From: Myxococcales bacterium
Lineage (GTDB): Bacteria > Myxococcota_A > Polyangia > Polyangiales > Polyangiaceae
Assembly (NCBI GenBank): GCA_016191785.1
Contig: JACPVJ010000119.1
Coordinates: forward strand, 62,001-126,000
DNA: 64,000 nucleotides
Direction of reading: 5' to 3'
Below the pieces are notes generated by a model, which did not search any database, was not told where the DNA came from, and saw nothing but the letters and a program-made list of their open reading frames with translations. The position numbers were made by a program, and so were the translations under genes. This document shows, one piece after another, positions 51,772 through 59,793 of this stretch (the stretch's first letter is position 1; each line of letters starts with the position of its first letter).

Positions 51772-52899
51772 ATGGCGAAGCGGGTCGTTGGCATCGCTTT
51801 CTGGATGGTCTGCGGGGTCGCGGCGCTGATGGCAGCGTGCAGCGCGGCCGAGGACGGCGGCGGCGTTGCCGGCGGCGATGGGGGCGCGACCGCGGGGGGT
51901 GCGGGTGGGGGCTCAGCCGCCACGGGCAGCGGGGCCACGGGCGCCGGCGGCGGCCTGAACATCGACTCGGGCGCGACCGGCGACGGCGCGCTGAGCGACG
52001 CCAACGCCTGTCAGGCAGTGTCGCAGAAGGCCGAGCCCGTGCCGCTCGACATGTACATCATGCTCGACAAGTCCGGCTCGATGCAGGGCAGCAAGTGGAC
52101 TAGCACGGTGGGCGCCATCACCGCGTTCGCGAACGACTCGCAGTCGGCCGGCATCGGCGTGGGGCTGGACTTCTTCCCGGACAACCCGGAGTGTTCGCCG
52201 TCCACTTACTCGAACCCGAGCGTGCCCATCGGCGTGCTCCCCGGCAACGCCGGCAGCGTCGTCAGCGCGCTCGGCAGCGTGGGCCCGAACGGCGGCACTC
52301 CGACTTTGCCGGCGATGCAGGGCGCGCTGTCGTACGCCCAGACCCACGCGGTCAAGAACCCGAACCACGTGGTGGTGATCGTGCTGGCCACCGACGGGCA
52401 GCCCAACGACTGCTCGAGCAGCGTGGGCGGGGTATCGAGCATCGCGCAGCAGGGTGTGAACGGCACGCCCAAGGTGCTCACCTTCGTGATCGGCGTCGGC
52501 TCTGCGCTCTCGAACCTGAACCAGATCGCCCAAGCCGGCGGCACCGGAAACGCGTTCATCGTCGACACCGGCGGGAACGTGGGTCAGCAGTTCATCGACG
52601 CGCTGAACAAGATCCGCGGCGCAGCGCTGGCCTGCGAGTACCTGATCCCGACGCCCGAGGGCGGCACCATCGACCCCGAGAAGGTGAACGTGACCTTCAC
52701 GCCCGAGGGTGGCCAGCCCGAGCAGTGGCCCAAGTATGCGAGCCAGGCGGCGTGCCCGGCCACGGGCAACGGTTGGTACTACGACAACGACACGTCACCG
52801 ACCAAGATCCTGCTCTGCCCCAGCACCTGCTCGATGGTCAAGAACACCAAGGGGCAGGTGGATGTCTTGTTCGGCTGCGCCACTCAGAAGCCTTCGTGA
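51772..52899 (+). CDS. Lipoprotein with von Willebrand A domain
   Basis: A 375-residue lipoprotein (VAALMAAC, Cys23) with a Gly/Ala/Thr linker and then a VWA domain. Metal-binding MIDAS residues are Asp99, Ser101 and Ser103 (DKSGS), a Thr in GGTPTLPAM, and Asp in ATDGQPND. Core strands are VVVIVLATDGQP and KVLTFVIGVGS. The C-terminus has paired cysteines (CEYLIPTPEGG, CPSTCSM) on a separate small domain. ATG 51772 follows AGGAGAAC, a fair ribosome-binding site. It is a likely surface adhesion or assembly protein. Confidence 0.85.
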   Translation: MAKRVVGIAFWMVCGVAALMAACSAAEDGGGVAGGDGGATAGGAGGGSAATGSGATGAGGGLNIDSGATGDGALSDANACQAVSQKAEPVPLDMYIMLDKSGSMQGSKWTSTVGAITAFANDSQSAGIGVGLDFFPDNPECSPSTYSNPSVPIGVLPGNAGSVVSALGSVGPNGGTPTLPAMQGALSYAQTHAVKNPNHVVVIVLATDGQPNDCSSSVGGVSSIAQQGVNGTPKVLTFVIGVGSALSNLNQIAQAGGTGNAFIVDTGGNVGQQFIDALNKIRGAALACEYLIPTPEGGTIDPEKVNVTFTPEGGQPEQWPKYASQAACPATGNGWYYDNDTSPTKILLCPSTCSMVKNTKGQVDVLFGCATQKPS

Positions 52900-52938
52900 T
52901 GGAGGTCCCGGCCACCGTGCGATACGGTCGGCCCCGGT

Positions 52939-53622
52939 GTGAGCGAAGACGAGCTGCTGGTCGCCACGAGTCGTCGTGACTTCGTGCTTCGGCGCGTGAT
53001 GTCGCTGTGCGGCCTGGTGCCGCTCGGCGCATTCGTGGTCGCCCACCTCTTGGCCGTGGCTCAGTCGCTGCGAGGTCCCGGGGCCTTCGCCAGCGCGCTC
53101 AGCAGTCCGAGCCGCGCCCGCTGGGTGGCCGAAGCCCTGGTCATTGGCGTTCCCCTGGTCGTGCACGCGGGCATTGCGCTGACCCTCTCCCGGGGGTCGC
53201 GCCCGAACCTCGCGCGCTACCCGTACTCGGGGAACCTGGCCTGGGTGCTGCAGCGCGCGAGCGGCGTGGTGGTGCTCGGGTTCTTGCTGGCGCACGTGTG
53301 GGCGACCCGAGTCGCGGTGGTGCTCGGCCACGTCTCGAGCGCGGACCTTCCCGGCAAGATGACCGCGCTCCTGTCGAGCACGGGCCCCCTCGACTTCCCC
53401 TTCTATGCCACGGGCTACTTGCTCGGCGTCACCGCCACCGTCTACCACCTGGGGAACGGCGTGCTCGGGTGCGCGGCCAGCTTCGGCCTGGTGCGGTCTC
53501 AGCGCGGCTTCGAGCTGCTGCGCCTGGGGTGCGCAGCAGCGGGCGCCGCGCTGCTCTTGACCAGCGTCGCGACCGTGATTCACCTGGCGACCGGAACGGT
53601 GCTCCCGTGGGGCAACACGTGA
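52939..53622 (+). CDS. Succinate dehydrogenase cytochrome b subunit-like
   Basis: A 227-residue integral membrane protein with five hydrophobic segments (LVPLGAFVVAHLLAVAQSL, ALVIGVPLVVHAGIAL, VVVLGFLLAHVWATRVAVVL, FYATGYLLGVTATVYHLGNGVLG, AAAGAALLLTSVATVIHLATG). Histidines on these segments (VVAHL, LVVHAG, LLAHVW, VYHLGNG) resemble heme ligands of the single-chain SdhC type (B. subtilis-like). Its stop overlaps GTG 53619 of the flavoprotein gene by 4 bp (GTGA). It is the first gene of an sdhCAB-ordered operon. Confidence 0.8.
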   Translation: MSEDELLVATSRRDFVLRRVMSLCGLVPLGAFVVAHLLAVAQSLRGPGAFASALSSPSRARWVAEALVIGVPLVVHAGIALTLSRGSRPNLARYPYSGNLAWVLQRASGVVVLGFLLAHVWATRVAVVLGHVSSADLPGKMTALLSSTGPLDFPFYATGYLLGVTATVYHLGNGVLGCAASFGLVRSQRGFELLRLGCAAAGAALLLTSVATVIHLATGTVLPWGNT

Positions 53623-54995
53623 CGCCGGCAGTGGTCGTCGGCGAGGGCATCGCGGGGCAGGCGACCGCGCTGGCGCTGCTCGCGGCGTCGGTCCCAGTGG
53701 TGCTGCTCGCGCGCGAGCCGGCGGCGCACGCAGAGTCGACCCACCGGCACGACGGCATCGATGCCGCGCTGGCCGAGGACGACAGCCCAGGCAGACACCT
53801 CGACGATCTGGTGGCAGTGGCCGGAGAGCCTGCACGGCCGTTCCTCGAGCCGTTCACCGAGGCGGCCCCGGCGCTGGTCGAGTGGCTCGAGCGCCTCGAC
53901 ATCCCGTTCGAGCGCACCCGGCGGGGGAAGCTCTCGCTGTCCAAGCAGGCCGGGTCGACCCGCGCGCGCAGTGTGCATGCCGGTTCGGCCACGGCGCGGC
54001 ACGTGAGCCGGCGGCTCGGGGCGCTGCTCGACAAGCACGAGGCCACGGGGGCGCTCCAGCGCCTCTCCGGGTGGACGCTGATCGATCTCGTGCTCGACGA
54101 CAGCGGGGTGGCGCGCGGCGTGGTCGCGCAGTGCTTCGCCACGGGTGAGCTTCGGGCGATCGCGGCAGATGGGCTCTGCCTGGCCACGGGCGGGCACGCC
54201 GGCTTGTTCATGCACGAGACCCTCGCGCCCGCGAGCCTCGGCGGCGCGACCGGCCTCGCGCTCCGCCACGGCGCTCGCGTCCTGGATCCGGCGCGCGTCA
54301 GCTCGCACCCGTTCTGCTATCGCGCAGGCGGCTTCGTGCGCCGCCTGCCGCGGCGGCTCGAGGCGCTGGGCGCTCAGGTCGAGGCGGGGCTGCTCGATCT
54401 GAGCAAGATCGATCGCGCACCCTTGCGCCAGGCGGTGGGGCCGGCGCTCGAGGCCCACAAGCAGGCCACGGGCACCGATGCGTACTCCGAGCCCGTGGTG
54501 GTGACCGCTCTCCCGGATCGCACGCTGGGCGGGCTCGAGGTCTCGGCGGATCACGCGACGGCGATCCCGGGGGTGTGGGCGGTGGGCGGGGCGATCTCGG
54601 CCTACTTCGGTCGCGCCACCTTCGAAGGTCTGCCGCTCGGCGCCGCGCTGCACGGCGCCCGGCTCACCGCCCAGGCCATCGCAGACCGTCGGGGTGCGCC
54701 GCCCGGCGCCGGCGTCACGCCGCTCTTCGAAGCGGCGCAAAAGCGGGCCGAGGCCAGGCTGTCCGAGATCGTGGGCCAAGAGGGCGACGAGACCGTGCTC
54801 GCCGTGGCGCGCGATCTGCGCCGTGGCGCGGCGAAGGGCGAGCTCGGTGCGAGCCTCGAAGAGCTGGAGGCCCGCGCCCGTCGAGCACGGCTGGGCGACG
54901 GCTCGCTCTGCGCCAACGCCGCGCTTCGCCTGTGGTGGGATCTCGAGCCGGCGCTCGAGCTCGGTCGGCTGCTGGCCAGGGCGGAGGGCGCATGA
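53619..54995 (+). CDS. SdhA/FrdA-like flavoprotein, shortened and divergent
   Basis: A 458-residue flavoprotein whose ends fit succinate dehydrogenase/fumarate reductase: VVVGEGIAGQATALALLAASVPVVLLAREPAAHAE for FAD, and IPGVWAVGGAISAYFGRATFEGLPLGAALHGARL. The family is normally about 590-640 residues. Here the AQGG motif reads THRHDGIDAAL, the usual QFHPT motif reads VSSHPFCYRAGG, and large parts of the capping domain are missing. The catalytic Arg/His set is therefore not evident, and normal succinate oxidation is doubtful. GTG 53619 overlaps sdhC and the stop overlaps the next gene (ATGA). Confidence 0.78.
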   Translation: MTPAVVVGEGIAGQATALALLAASVPVVLLAREPAAHAESTHRHDGIDAALAEDDSPGRHLDDLVAVAGEPARPFLEPFTEAAPALVEWLERLDIPFERTRRGKLSLSKQAGSTRARSVHAGSATARHVSRRLGALLDKHEATGALQRLSGWTLIDLVLDDSGVARGVVAQCFATGELRAIAADGLCLATGGHAGLFMHETLAPASLGGATGLALRHGARVLDPARVSSHPFCYRAGGFVRRLPRRLEALGAQVEAGLLDLSKIDRAPLRQAVGPALEAHKQATGTDAYSEPVVVTALPDRTLGGLEVSADHATAIPGVWAVGGAISAYFGRATFEGLPLGAALHGARLTAQAIADRRGAPPGAGVTPLFEAAQKRAEARLSEIVGQEGDETVLAVARDLRRGAAKGELGASLEELEARARRARLGDGSLCANAALRLWWDLEPALELGRLLARAEGA

Positions 54996-55723
54996 GCGAA
55001 CAGGTCGCGCTGCGCATCCAACGACAAGACTCCGCCACCGCGATCGACACGCGGCGTTTCGAGGACTTCGTCCTCACCGTCGAGCCCGGCGACAGCATCG
55101 CCACGCTCTTGTTCTCGCTGATGCAGAACCCGCGCACCGCCGACGGGCGTAAGGTCGCGCCCGTCGCCTTCGAGTCCGCGTGCCGCGCGAGCGGGTGTGG
55201 CGCGTGCACCCTGCTCATCAACGGACACGTGCGTGTGGCCTGTCGCACCAGCGTGTCGAGCGTCCGCCCGAAGCGCGGCCCCATCGTGCTCGCGCCCCTC
55301 TCGAAGTTCCCACTGGTGCGCGATCTGATCGTCGATCGCACCCCGCTCGCGCTCGCCCGCCGGCGGGTCGGGGCGTGGCTCGACGAGCCGCCCGACGGCC
55401 CCCACGCGCCGGTGGCGCTGTCCGAGCTCGACCGCTGCGTCGAGTGTGGCGCGTGCTTCGAGGCGTGCCCCGAGACGGGCGGCAGCCGCTTCGTGGGCGC
55501 CGCCGCGCTGAACGAAGCGCGCCTCGCCGGCGCCTTTGCGGCCGGGGCCGGGCGAAAGGCCGCTCGCCTCGACGTGCTGATGGCCGCGGGCGGCATCGCG
55601 GGCTGCGGCAAGGCGCGAGTTTGCGTCGCGGTCTGCCCCGAGCGCATGCCGCTCTTCGACTCGATCTTGGAGCTCGGGTACGAGACCTCTCGACGCTGGC
55701 GCGCCACGCTACTACGTCGCTGA
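54992..55723 (+). CDS. SdhB/FrdB-like iron-sulfur subunit
   Basis: A 243-residue iron-sulfur protein. The N-terminal 2Fe-2S site is Cys64, Cys69, Cys72 and Cys84 (CRASGCGACTLLINGHVRVAC), the pattern of SdhB. The C-terminal cluster sites begin with Cys149, Cys152, Cys155 and Cys159 (CVECGACFEACP), and continue with CGKARVCVAVCPE. All cluster cysteines seem present, unlike the degraded flavoprotein before it. ATG 54992 overlaps the flavoprotein stop. It follows sdhCAB gene order. Confidence 0.85.
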   Translation: MSEQVALRIQRQDSATAIDTRRFEDFVLTVEPGDSIATLLFSLMQNPRTADGRKVAPVAFESACRASGCGACTLLINGHVRVACRTSVSSVRPKRGPIVLAPLSKFPLVRDLIVDRTPLALARRRVGAWLDEPPDGPHAPVALSELDRCVECGACFEACPETGGSRFVGAAALNEARLAGAFAAGAGRKAARLDVLMAAGGIAGCGKARVCVAVCPERMPLFDSILELGYETSRRWRATLLRR

Positions 55724-55730
55724 CGCCGAC

Positions 55731-56165
55731 ATGCCTCGCTGCTATTTGCTCGCGGTCTCGAGCGGCTCGTCCCTCGACCAGCACTCGAACAACGTGACGC
55801 TGTTCAACCTGGTCGAACAGCTGAACGTGCCTCCGAACGCCACCCAACCCCCGGGTGGCTTCTTGCCGCTCGAGCTGCACGCCTACTTCGCCATTGCGCC
55901 CAGCGACATCGGCACGAGCTATCAGGTCCGATTCGCGATGGTGAGCGACGCCGGCCTCGAGTCGTACACCGAGGCGTTCGAGTTCAAGTCGGCCACCCCA
56001 CGTTTTCGCACGCGCTCGCTGGGGCTGCCGGTGCCGCCGGTGGTGGGCACGTATCAGCTGCGGGTGGACGTGCGCATCGAGGGCACCTCGGACTGGCGGC
56101 GCGACCCGGCGGCTTGGCCGCTGTCCATCGTCGAGCACGTGCAGCGCCCCGAAGTGACGCACTGA
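55731..56165 (+). CDS. DUF6941-like small protein
   Basis: A 144-residue protein with an N-terminal strand and turn (PRCYLLAVSSGSSLDQHSNNVTLFNLVEQLNVPP), then paired strands (FLPLELHAYFAIAPSDIGTSYQVRFAMVSDAG, VPPVVGTYQLRVDVRIEGTSDWRRD). This layout recalls DUF6941, a small family of unknown function; the identification rests on shape and a few motifs. There is no signal peptide. It begins 7 bp after the sdhB-like stop, so co-transcription with the operon is plausible. Confidence 0.6.
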   Translation: MPRCYLLAVSSGSSLDQHSNNVTLFNLVEQLNVPPNATQPPGGFLPLELHAYFAIAPSDIGTSYQVRFAMVSDAGLESYTEAFEFKSATPRFRTRSLGLPVPPVVGTYQLRVDVRIEGTSDWRRDPAAWPLSIVEHVQRPEVTH

Positions 56166-56213
56166 GCGGTCGCCCTGCGCGCAGCACGGGTGCGAGCCGA
56201 CGACTTTCCCGCT

Positions 56214-56555
56214 TCACGCCGCCGAGAACAGCTCGTAGGTGCGGCGCAGCTCTTCGAGCCGGTGCTCGTTCACGTCGCGGTCGAACTCGAAGGCCACCAG
56301 CTTGGCCAGCCAGTCGCCGTCGGGATCGTGATCGATGCGCACGACCGTCGCGGGCAGATCGAACTCGGGGCCGCCGGAGCGGGTCTTGAAGCGCAGCCGG
56401 ACTCGCTGCCCGGGCTGATAGCGGCTGGGGGTGCCGAGCAGCACACCGCGCTGACTGACGTTTCGGACCACCCCCACCCGGCCAGGCTTGGCAGGGCTCT
56501 CGATCGCCACGGGGAACCTCACCGGCAAACGTGAATGGCGCCGACTGTGATCCAT
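56214..56555 (-). CDS. PilZ-domain protein
   Basis: A 113-residue PilZ domain, a c-di-GMP receptor. The N-terminal RxxxR motif is RRHSRLPV, and the second motif is VRNVSQRGVLLG with Asn in place of the usual Asp of DxSxxG. The beta barrel follows (RVRLRFKTRSGGPEFDLPATVVRIDHD). ATG 56555 is used; longer frames are shadows of the gene at 56624. A perfect palindrome lies 5-25 bp upstream of this start. It is a stand-alone effector, with likely target proteins elsewhere. Confidence 0.85.
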   Translation of the reverse strand: MDHSRRHSRLPVRFPVAIESPAKPGRVGVVRNVSQRGVLLGTPSRYQPGQRVRLRFKTRSGGPEFDLPATVVRIDHDPDGDWLAKLVAFEFDRDVNEHRLEELRRTYELFSAA

Positions 56556-56559
56556 GCAC

Positions 56560-56580
56560 CCACAATGTAGGACATTGTGG
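56560..56580. promoter_or_regulatory. Perfect 9-bp inverted repeat upstream of PilZ gene
   Basis: CCACAATGT (56560-56568) and ACATTGTGG (56572-56580) form a perfect inverted repeat with a 3-bp centre. It lies 5-25 bp upstream of the PilZ start codon, in the short, less GC-rich gap between the PilZ gene and the lipoprotein gene at 56624. The form is that of an operator for a dimeric repressor, or of a leader hairpin. Which of these is not shown by the sequence. Confidence 0.6.
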
Positions 56581-56623
56581 TCAATTGCAAGACAATTTGG
56601 AATTCGTTCCTGGTTTCCGGACC

Positions 56624-58912
56624 TTAACCGGACGGCGGCGGATCCATGATCAGCAGCGCCGGGCTGACTTGAACCAGCCCCTCGAGGCCCGAGGCACCGA
56701 ACGAGAAGGTCAGGTTCAGCGTCCCGGTGGGCAGGGCGCCGCGCCGAATCAGCTTTGCGACCTCGGGGCCGGCGGCCTCGTCCAGCCCCGCGAGGGGCGC
56801 GGCCCGCTTCTGCTTCGCGCGCTCTGCGCATGGCCGGAGGGCCCCGCACCGGTCGGACTCGACCAAGAAGTCGAGCTCTTTGAGCCACAGCGCGCGCCAC
56901 AGCTCGGTCGCGGACGAGACCTTGCCGAAGGCGGGCTCGCTCGCCAGCTTGACGAATTTTTCTCGGTACTCGGCGCGCTCGCTGCCGGTGGTCCCCCGCG
57001 CCCGCAGCACGAACAAGTAGCTCGAGGCCACCAGGCCCAGCGCCTTGGCGTCGGGATGGGTGATCAGGACCTTCGCGACGACCTGCTCGAGCAGCTGAGC
57101 GCCCTCTTCGGGTTTGCCCGACAGCGCTCGCACCCCGGCATAGTCGATGGCCGCTCGTAGCCTCAGCTCGAGGGGCACGCCCTCGCCGGTGAGCGACTTG
57201 GCGACCTGCTCCAGCACCGCCGAGGTCTTGTCGGTGCGCTGAAGCGCCGCATCGCTCTCTGCCAGCATCAACATCAGGCGCGCGCGGTCCAGCGAGTCGG
57301 CCTCGTACTCGGGCACGAGCGTCGCCAGCTCGTTCGCGGCAGAGCGCGAGAGTGCGGCGTTCTGCTTCACCGTGCCGGTCCACAGGCGCAGCACCTGGAG
57401 CGCCATGTAGTTGGTGGTCTCGACGTCGTCGGGCAAGAGATCGAGCAGCGGCTGCACGTCCTCGTCGCGGAAGGCCAGCGCCGCCACGGCCAGCACCGCC
57501 GCATGCGACAGCGCGTCCTTGGGCGCGGCCCGGATTGCCGAGGTAGCGCGCTGGGTCAGGTCGGCGCGGGCGGCCTTCGGCACCTTGGTCTGGCTCTTGA
57601 CGACGGCGTCGTACCCCGCCGAGATGGTGTCCGCGAAGAGCACCGCCCCGGTGAAGTGGCTCTCGCTCGTGGCGGCCTGCTTGGCCGCCGCCTGCATCGA
57701 CGCCAGGCGCTCGAGAAAGCGCTTCCCCAGCTCTTCTTGCGACACCCCCGGCGAGCCCACCGTGCCGTAGAGCCACGGCGCGATCTGCACGATGGCCAGG
57801 TAGGCCTCGATGCCGCGAACGTCGCGACCGCCGCCGCTCTGCCACGCCCGCTCGAGCTCGGCGCTCAGGCTCACCGTGCGCGCGTGCTGCTTCCACGACA
57901 GCGCGCACAAGAAGGTGGTCCCCATGCCCAGGGGCAGCCCCGGGCACAATCCGTTGTCGAGCTCGGCCTCGGCCAGCGCGGCGGCCAGCCCCAGGTGTTT
58001 CGCCGCTTCCGGCAGGTGCGGCGCGAGCACCTTTCGCGCGTCCTCGAGCCGCCGGGAGTCGATCAGCGCGCGAGCGAGCTCGAGCCGGGTGGGCAGGTCG
58101 GTCGCGGTCTTCTCGAGCTGCTTGATCTTGGTGGCGGCCGCCAGGGCCTTCTCGGCGCGCGCGATGCGGCCCGCCTGAATGCGGCTGCCGACCGGGTACT
58201 TCTTGGCCTCGGCCAGGGCCCCGCGGGTGGCGTCGAGATCGAGCTCGTGGGCCGCCACGCGGGCCAGCGCCGCCCAGCGCGCGGCGTCGTTGGGCACGAG
58301 CTCGACGGCGATCTCACGCGCCAGCCGCACCACGTCCCACCGCCCCAGCACCTGCCCGGCGGTGTCGATGCGATCGGCGAGCTCGGGCGTCAGCGCGGTG
58401 GGCGACGCGGCCTCAGCCGCGCGATCACGAAGCCAGGTGCTCGCGCACTTGTCGCTCAGCGAGCGCACCGCGGCCGGGAGATCGTCGAAGCTCGACTTGC
58501 CGCCGCCGGCCCGGACGGTCAAGAGATCTTGGGCCAGCCGCTGCCCGGTGCCGAGCTCGTACAACGCGTCCGGCGAGGTGCCGCCCACCGCCAGGTGCAG
58601 CAGCGGGCGCTCGCGCGCCAGGGGGCTCTCGCGCTTCGCGAGCTCGGTGCGCTCGGCTTGGCCGAGCTGCTGTACGAACTCACGGAGCTCGCTCCGCAGC
58701 GCCGGCGAGAGCGCAGCGATGGGATCGCTGGTGCGCTCGAGCGACCGCAGCACGCGGATCAACTGCTGGCGCTTGGTCGGCGGCTTCTCAGGAGGCTTCG
58801 CCACCGGCGCTCGACCGGTCTCGGGGGGGCGCGACGCCGGCGTGCCGCACGCCGAAGCGACCAAGACGGAGAGGGCCCCGAGCCGGAGCCACGAATGCGC
58901 GATGCCGGACAC
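56624..58912 (-). CDS. Large TPR-like lipoprotein, unknown
   Basis: A 762-residue lipoprotein (LVASAC, Cys22) with a Pro/Lys hinge and a long, all-helical body made of TPR-like pairs (LRLWTGTVKQNAALSRSAANELATLVPEYEADSLDRARLMLMLAESDAALQRTD, LRAAIDYAGVRALSGKPEEGAQLLEQVVAKVL). A small beta end (GTLNLTFSFGASGLEGLVQVSPALLI) closes it. It resembles scaffold lipoproteins. ATG 58912. It is divergent from the NlpC/P60-like gene at 59052, with 139 bp between. I do not know its role. Confidence 0.7.
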   Translation of the reverse strand: MSGIAHSWLRLGALSVLVASACGTPASRPPETGRAPVAKPPEKPPTKRQQLIRVLRSLERTSDPIAALSPALRSELREFVQQLGQAERTELAKRESPLARERPLLHLAVGGTSPDALYELGTGQRLAQDLLTVRAGGGKSSFDDLPAAVRSLSDKCASTWLRDRAAEAASPTALTPELADRIDTAGQVLGRWDVVRLAREIAVELVPNDAARWAALARVAAHELDLDATRGALAEAKKYPVGSRIQAGRIARAEKALAAATKIKQLEKTATDLPTRLELARALIDSRRLEDARKVLAPHLPEAAKHLGLAAALAEAELDNGLCPGLPLGMGTTFLCALSWKQHARTVSLSAELERAWQSGGGRDVRGIEAYLAIVQIAPWLYGTVGSPGVSQEELGKRFLERLASMQAAAKQAATSESHFTGAVLFADTISAGYDAVVKSQTKVPKAARADLTQRATSAIRAAPKDALSHAAVLAVAALAFRDEDVQPLLDLLPDDVETTNYMALQVLRLWTGTVKQNAALSRSAANELATLVPEYEADSLDRARLMLMLAESDAALQRTDKTSAVLEQVAKSLTGEGVPLELRLRAAIDYAGVRALSGKPEEGAQLLEQVVAKVLITHPDAKALGLVASSYLFVLRARGTTGSERAEYREKFVKLASEPAFGKVSSATELWRALWLKELDFLVESDRCGALRPCAERAKQKRAAPLAGLDEAAGPEVAKLIRRGALPTGTLNLTFSFGASGLEGLVQVSPALLIMDPPPSG

Positions 58913-59051
58913 GCCGCGAGCTTATGCCTCGGCCCGGGCAGACGTCATCGCCTGCGTGCGTCCTGCCCCAAAAAGGGGACGAACCTGACCGAGGCCCGCC
59001 CCGGGGCGGGGCTGGCTTGCCGGTCGGGGGCCGACGGTTCAAGTTGCGGGG

Positions 59052-59720
59052 GTGCGTCCCGGAGTGTTGTCGGCCATCACGCTCTCGGCGACGTCGGCCG
59101 CCGCGGCGCCGGCAGGTCCCGAAGTGGTGCTCTCGACCCTGAACCGCATCGACTCGACCTTGCAGGCGTCGACGTACACCCACGCCACGCTGGTGGACGA
59201 GGGCGCCGGTCGGTACGACTTCGACTGTTCGGGCATGGCCGCATGGGTGCTCCGGCGATCGTCGCCGGTCGCGCAGGCGGCCGTCGCCTACCGCGCGAAG
59301 AGCGGGCGTCCCCTGGCGCGGGACTACTATCAGCAGATCGCCCGCTCGACCGCCGGCCGCGAGCGTCACGGCTGGGAGCGCGTCTCGCGCGTGGCCGACG
59401 CCGGCGCGGGGGACGTGATCGCCTGGCTCAGGCCCAAGGAAATCCGCTCCGCCAACACGGGTCACGTCGCGTTCGTGCTCGCGCCGCCGGAGCCGGTGGC
59501 CGACGCCCCGTACGTCTATCTAGTGCGAGTCGCGGACGCCTCGCGCTACCGCCATCAAGACGACACGCGCGCGGCCACCCGGCGCACGGGCTTCGGCAGC
59601 GGCACCATCCTGGTCGTGGCCAGCCCCGAGACCGGCGGGCCCGTGGGCTACGGCTGGGTGGGTCTGCGATCGGCCTGGGTGCTGAGCACGCCCATGGCCA
59701 TCGGACGACCGGTCCGCTGA
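59052..59720 (+). CDS. NlpC/P60-like exported peptidase, probable
   Basis: A 222-residue protein from GTG 59052 with a signal sequence (VLSAITLSATSAAAA, then PAGPE). It carries DFDCSGMAAWVLR with the likely nucleophile cysteine, and NTGHVAFVLA with the likely histidine, the pattern of NlpC/P60-type cysteine peptidases that cut peptidoglycan stems. The order fits the family, but the third residue is not clear. Its end converges on the AgmX-type gene at 59794, with a terminator between. Confidence 0.72.
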   Translation: MRPGVLSAITLSATSAAAAPAGPEVVLSTLNRIDSTLQASTYTHATLVDEGAGRYDFDCSGMAAWVLRRSSPVAQAAVAYRAKSGRPLARDYYQQIARSTAGRERHGWERVSRVADAGAGDVIAWLRPKEIRSANTGHVAFVLAPPEPVADAPYVYLVRVADASRYRHQDDTRAATRRTGFGSGTILVVASPETGGPVGYGWVGLRSAWVLSTPMAIGRPVR

Positions 59721-59733
59721 CCACGAAAGAAAC

Positions 59734-59757
59734 GGGCCGCGTCTTGCGACGCGGCCC
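59734..59757 (-). terminator. Rho-independent terminator of the 59794 gene
   Basis: GGGCCGCGTC (59734-59743) and GACGCGGCCC (59748-59757) form a perfect 10-bp stem with a TTGC loop. On the minus strand the stem is followed by GTTTCTTTCG, a T-rich run. The gene ending at 59794 on the minus strand would terminate here. The convergent gene ending at 59720 lacks a T-run on its side, but may use the same hairpin. Confidence 0.8.
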
Positions 59758-59793
59758 TGCCGGGCTGAACCGGGGTTCGGTGCGGGGAGGAGA

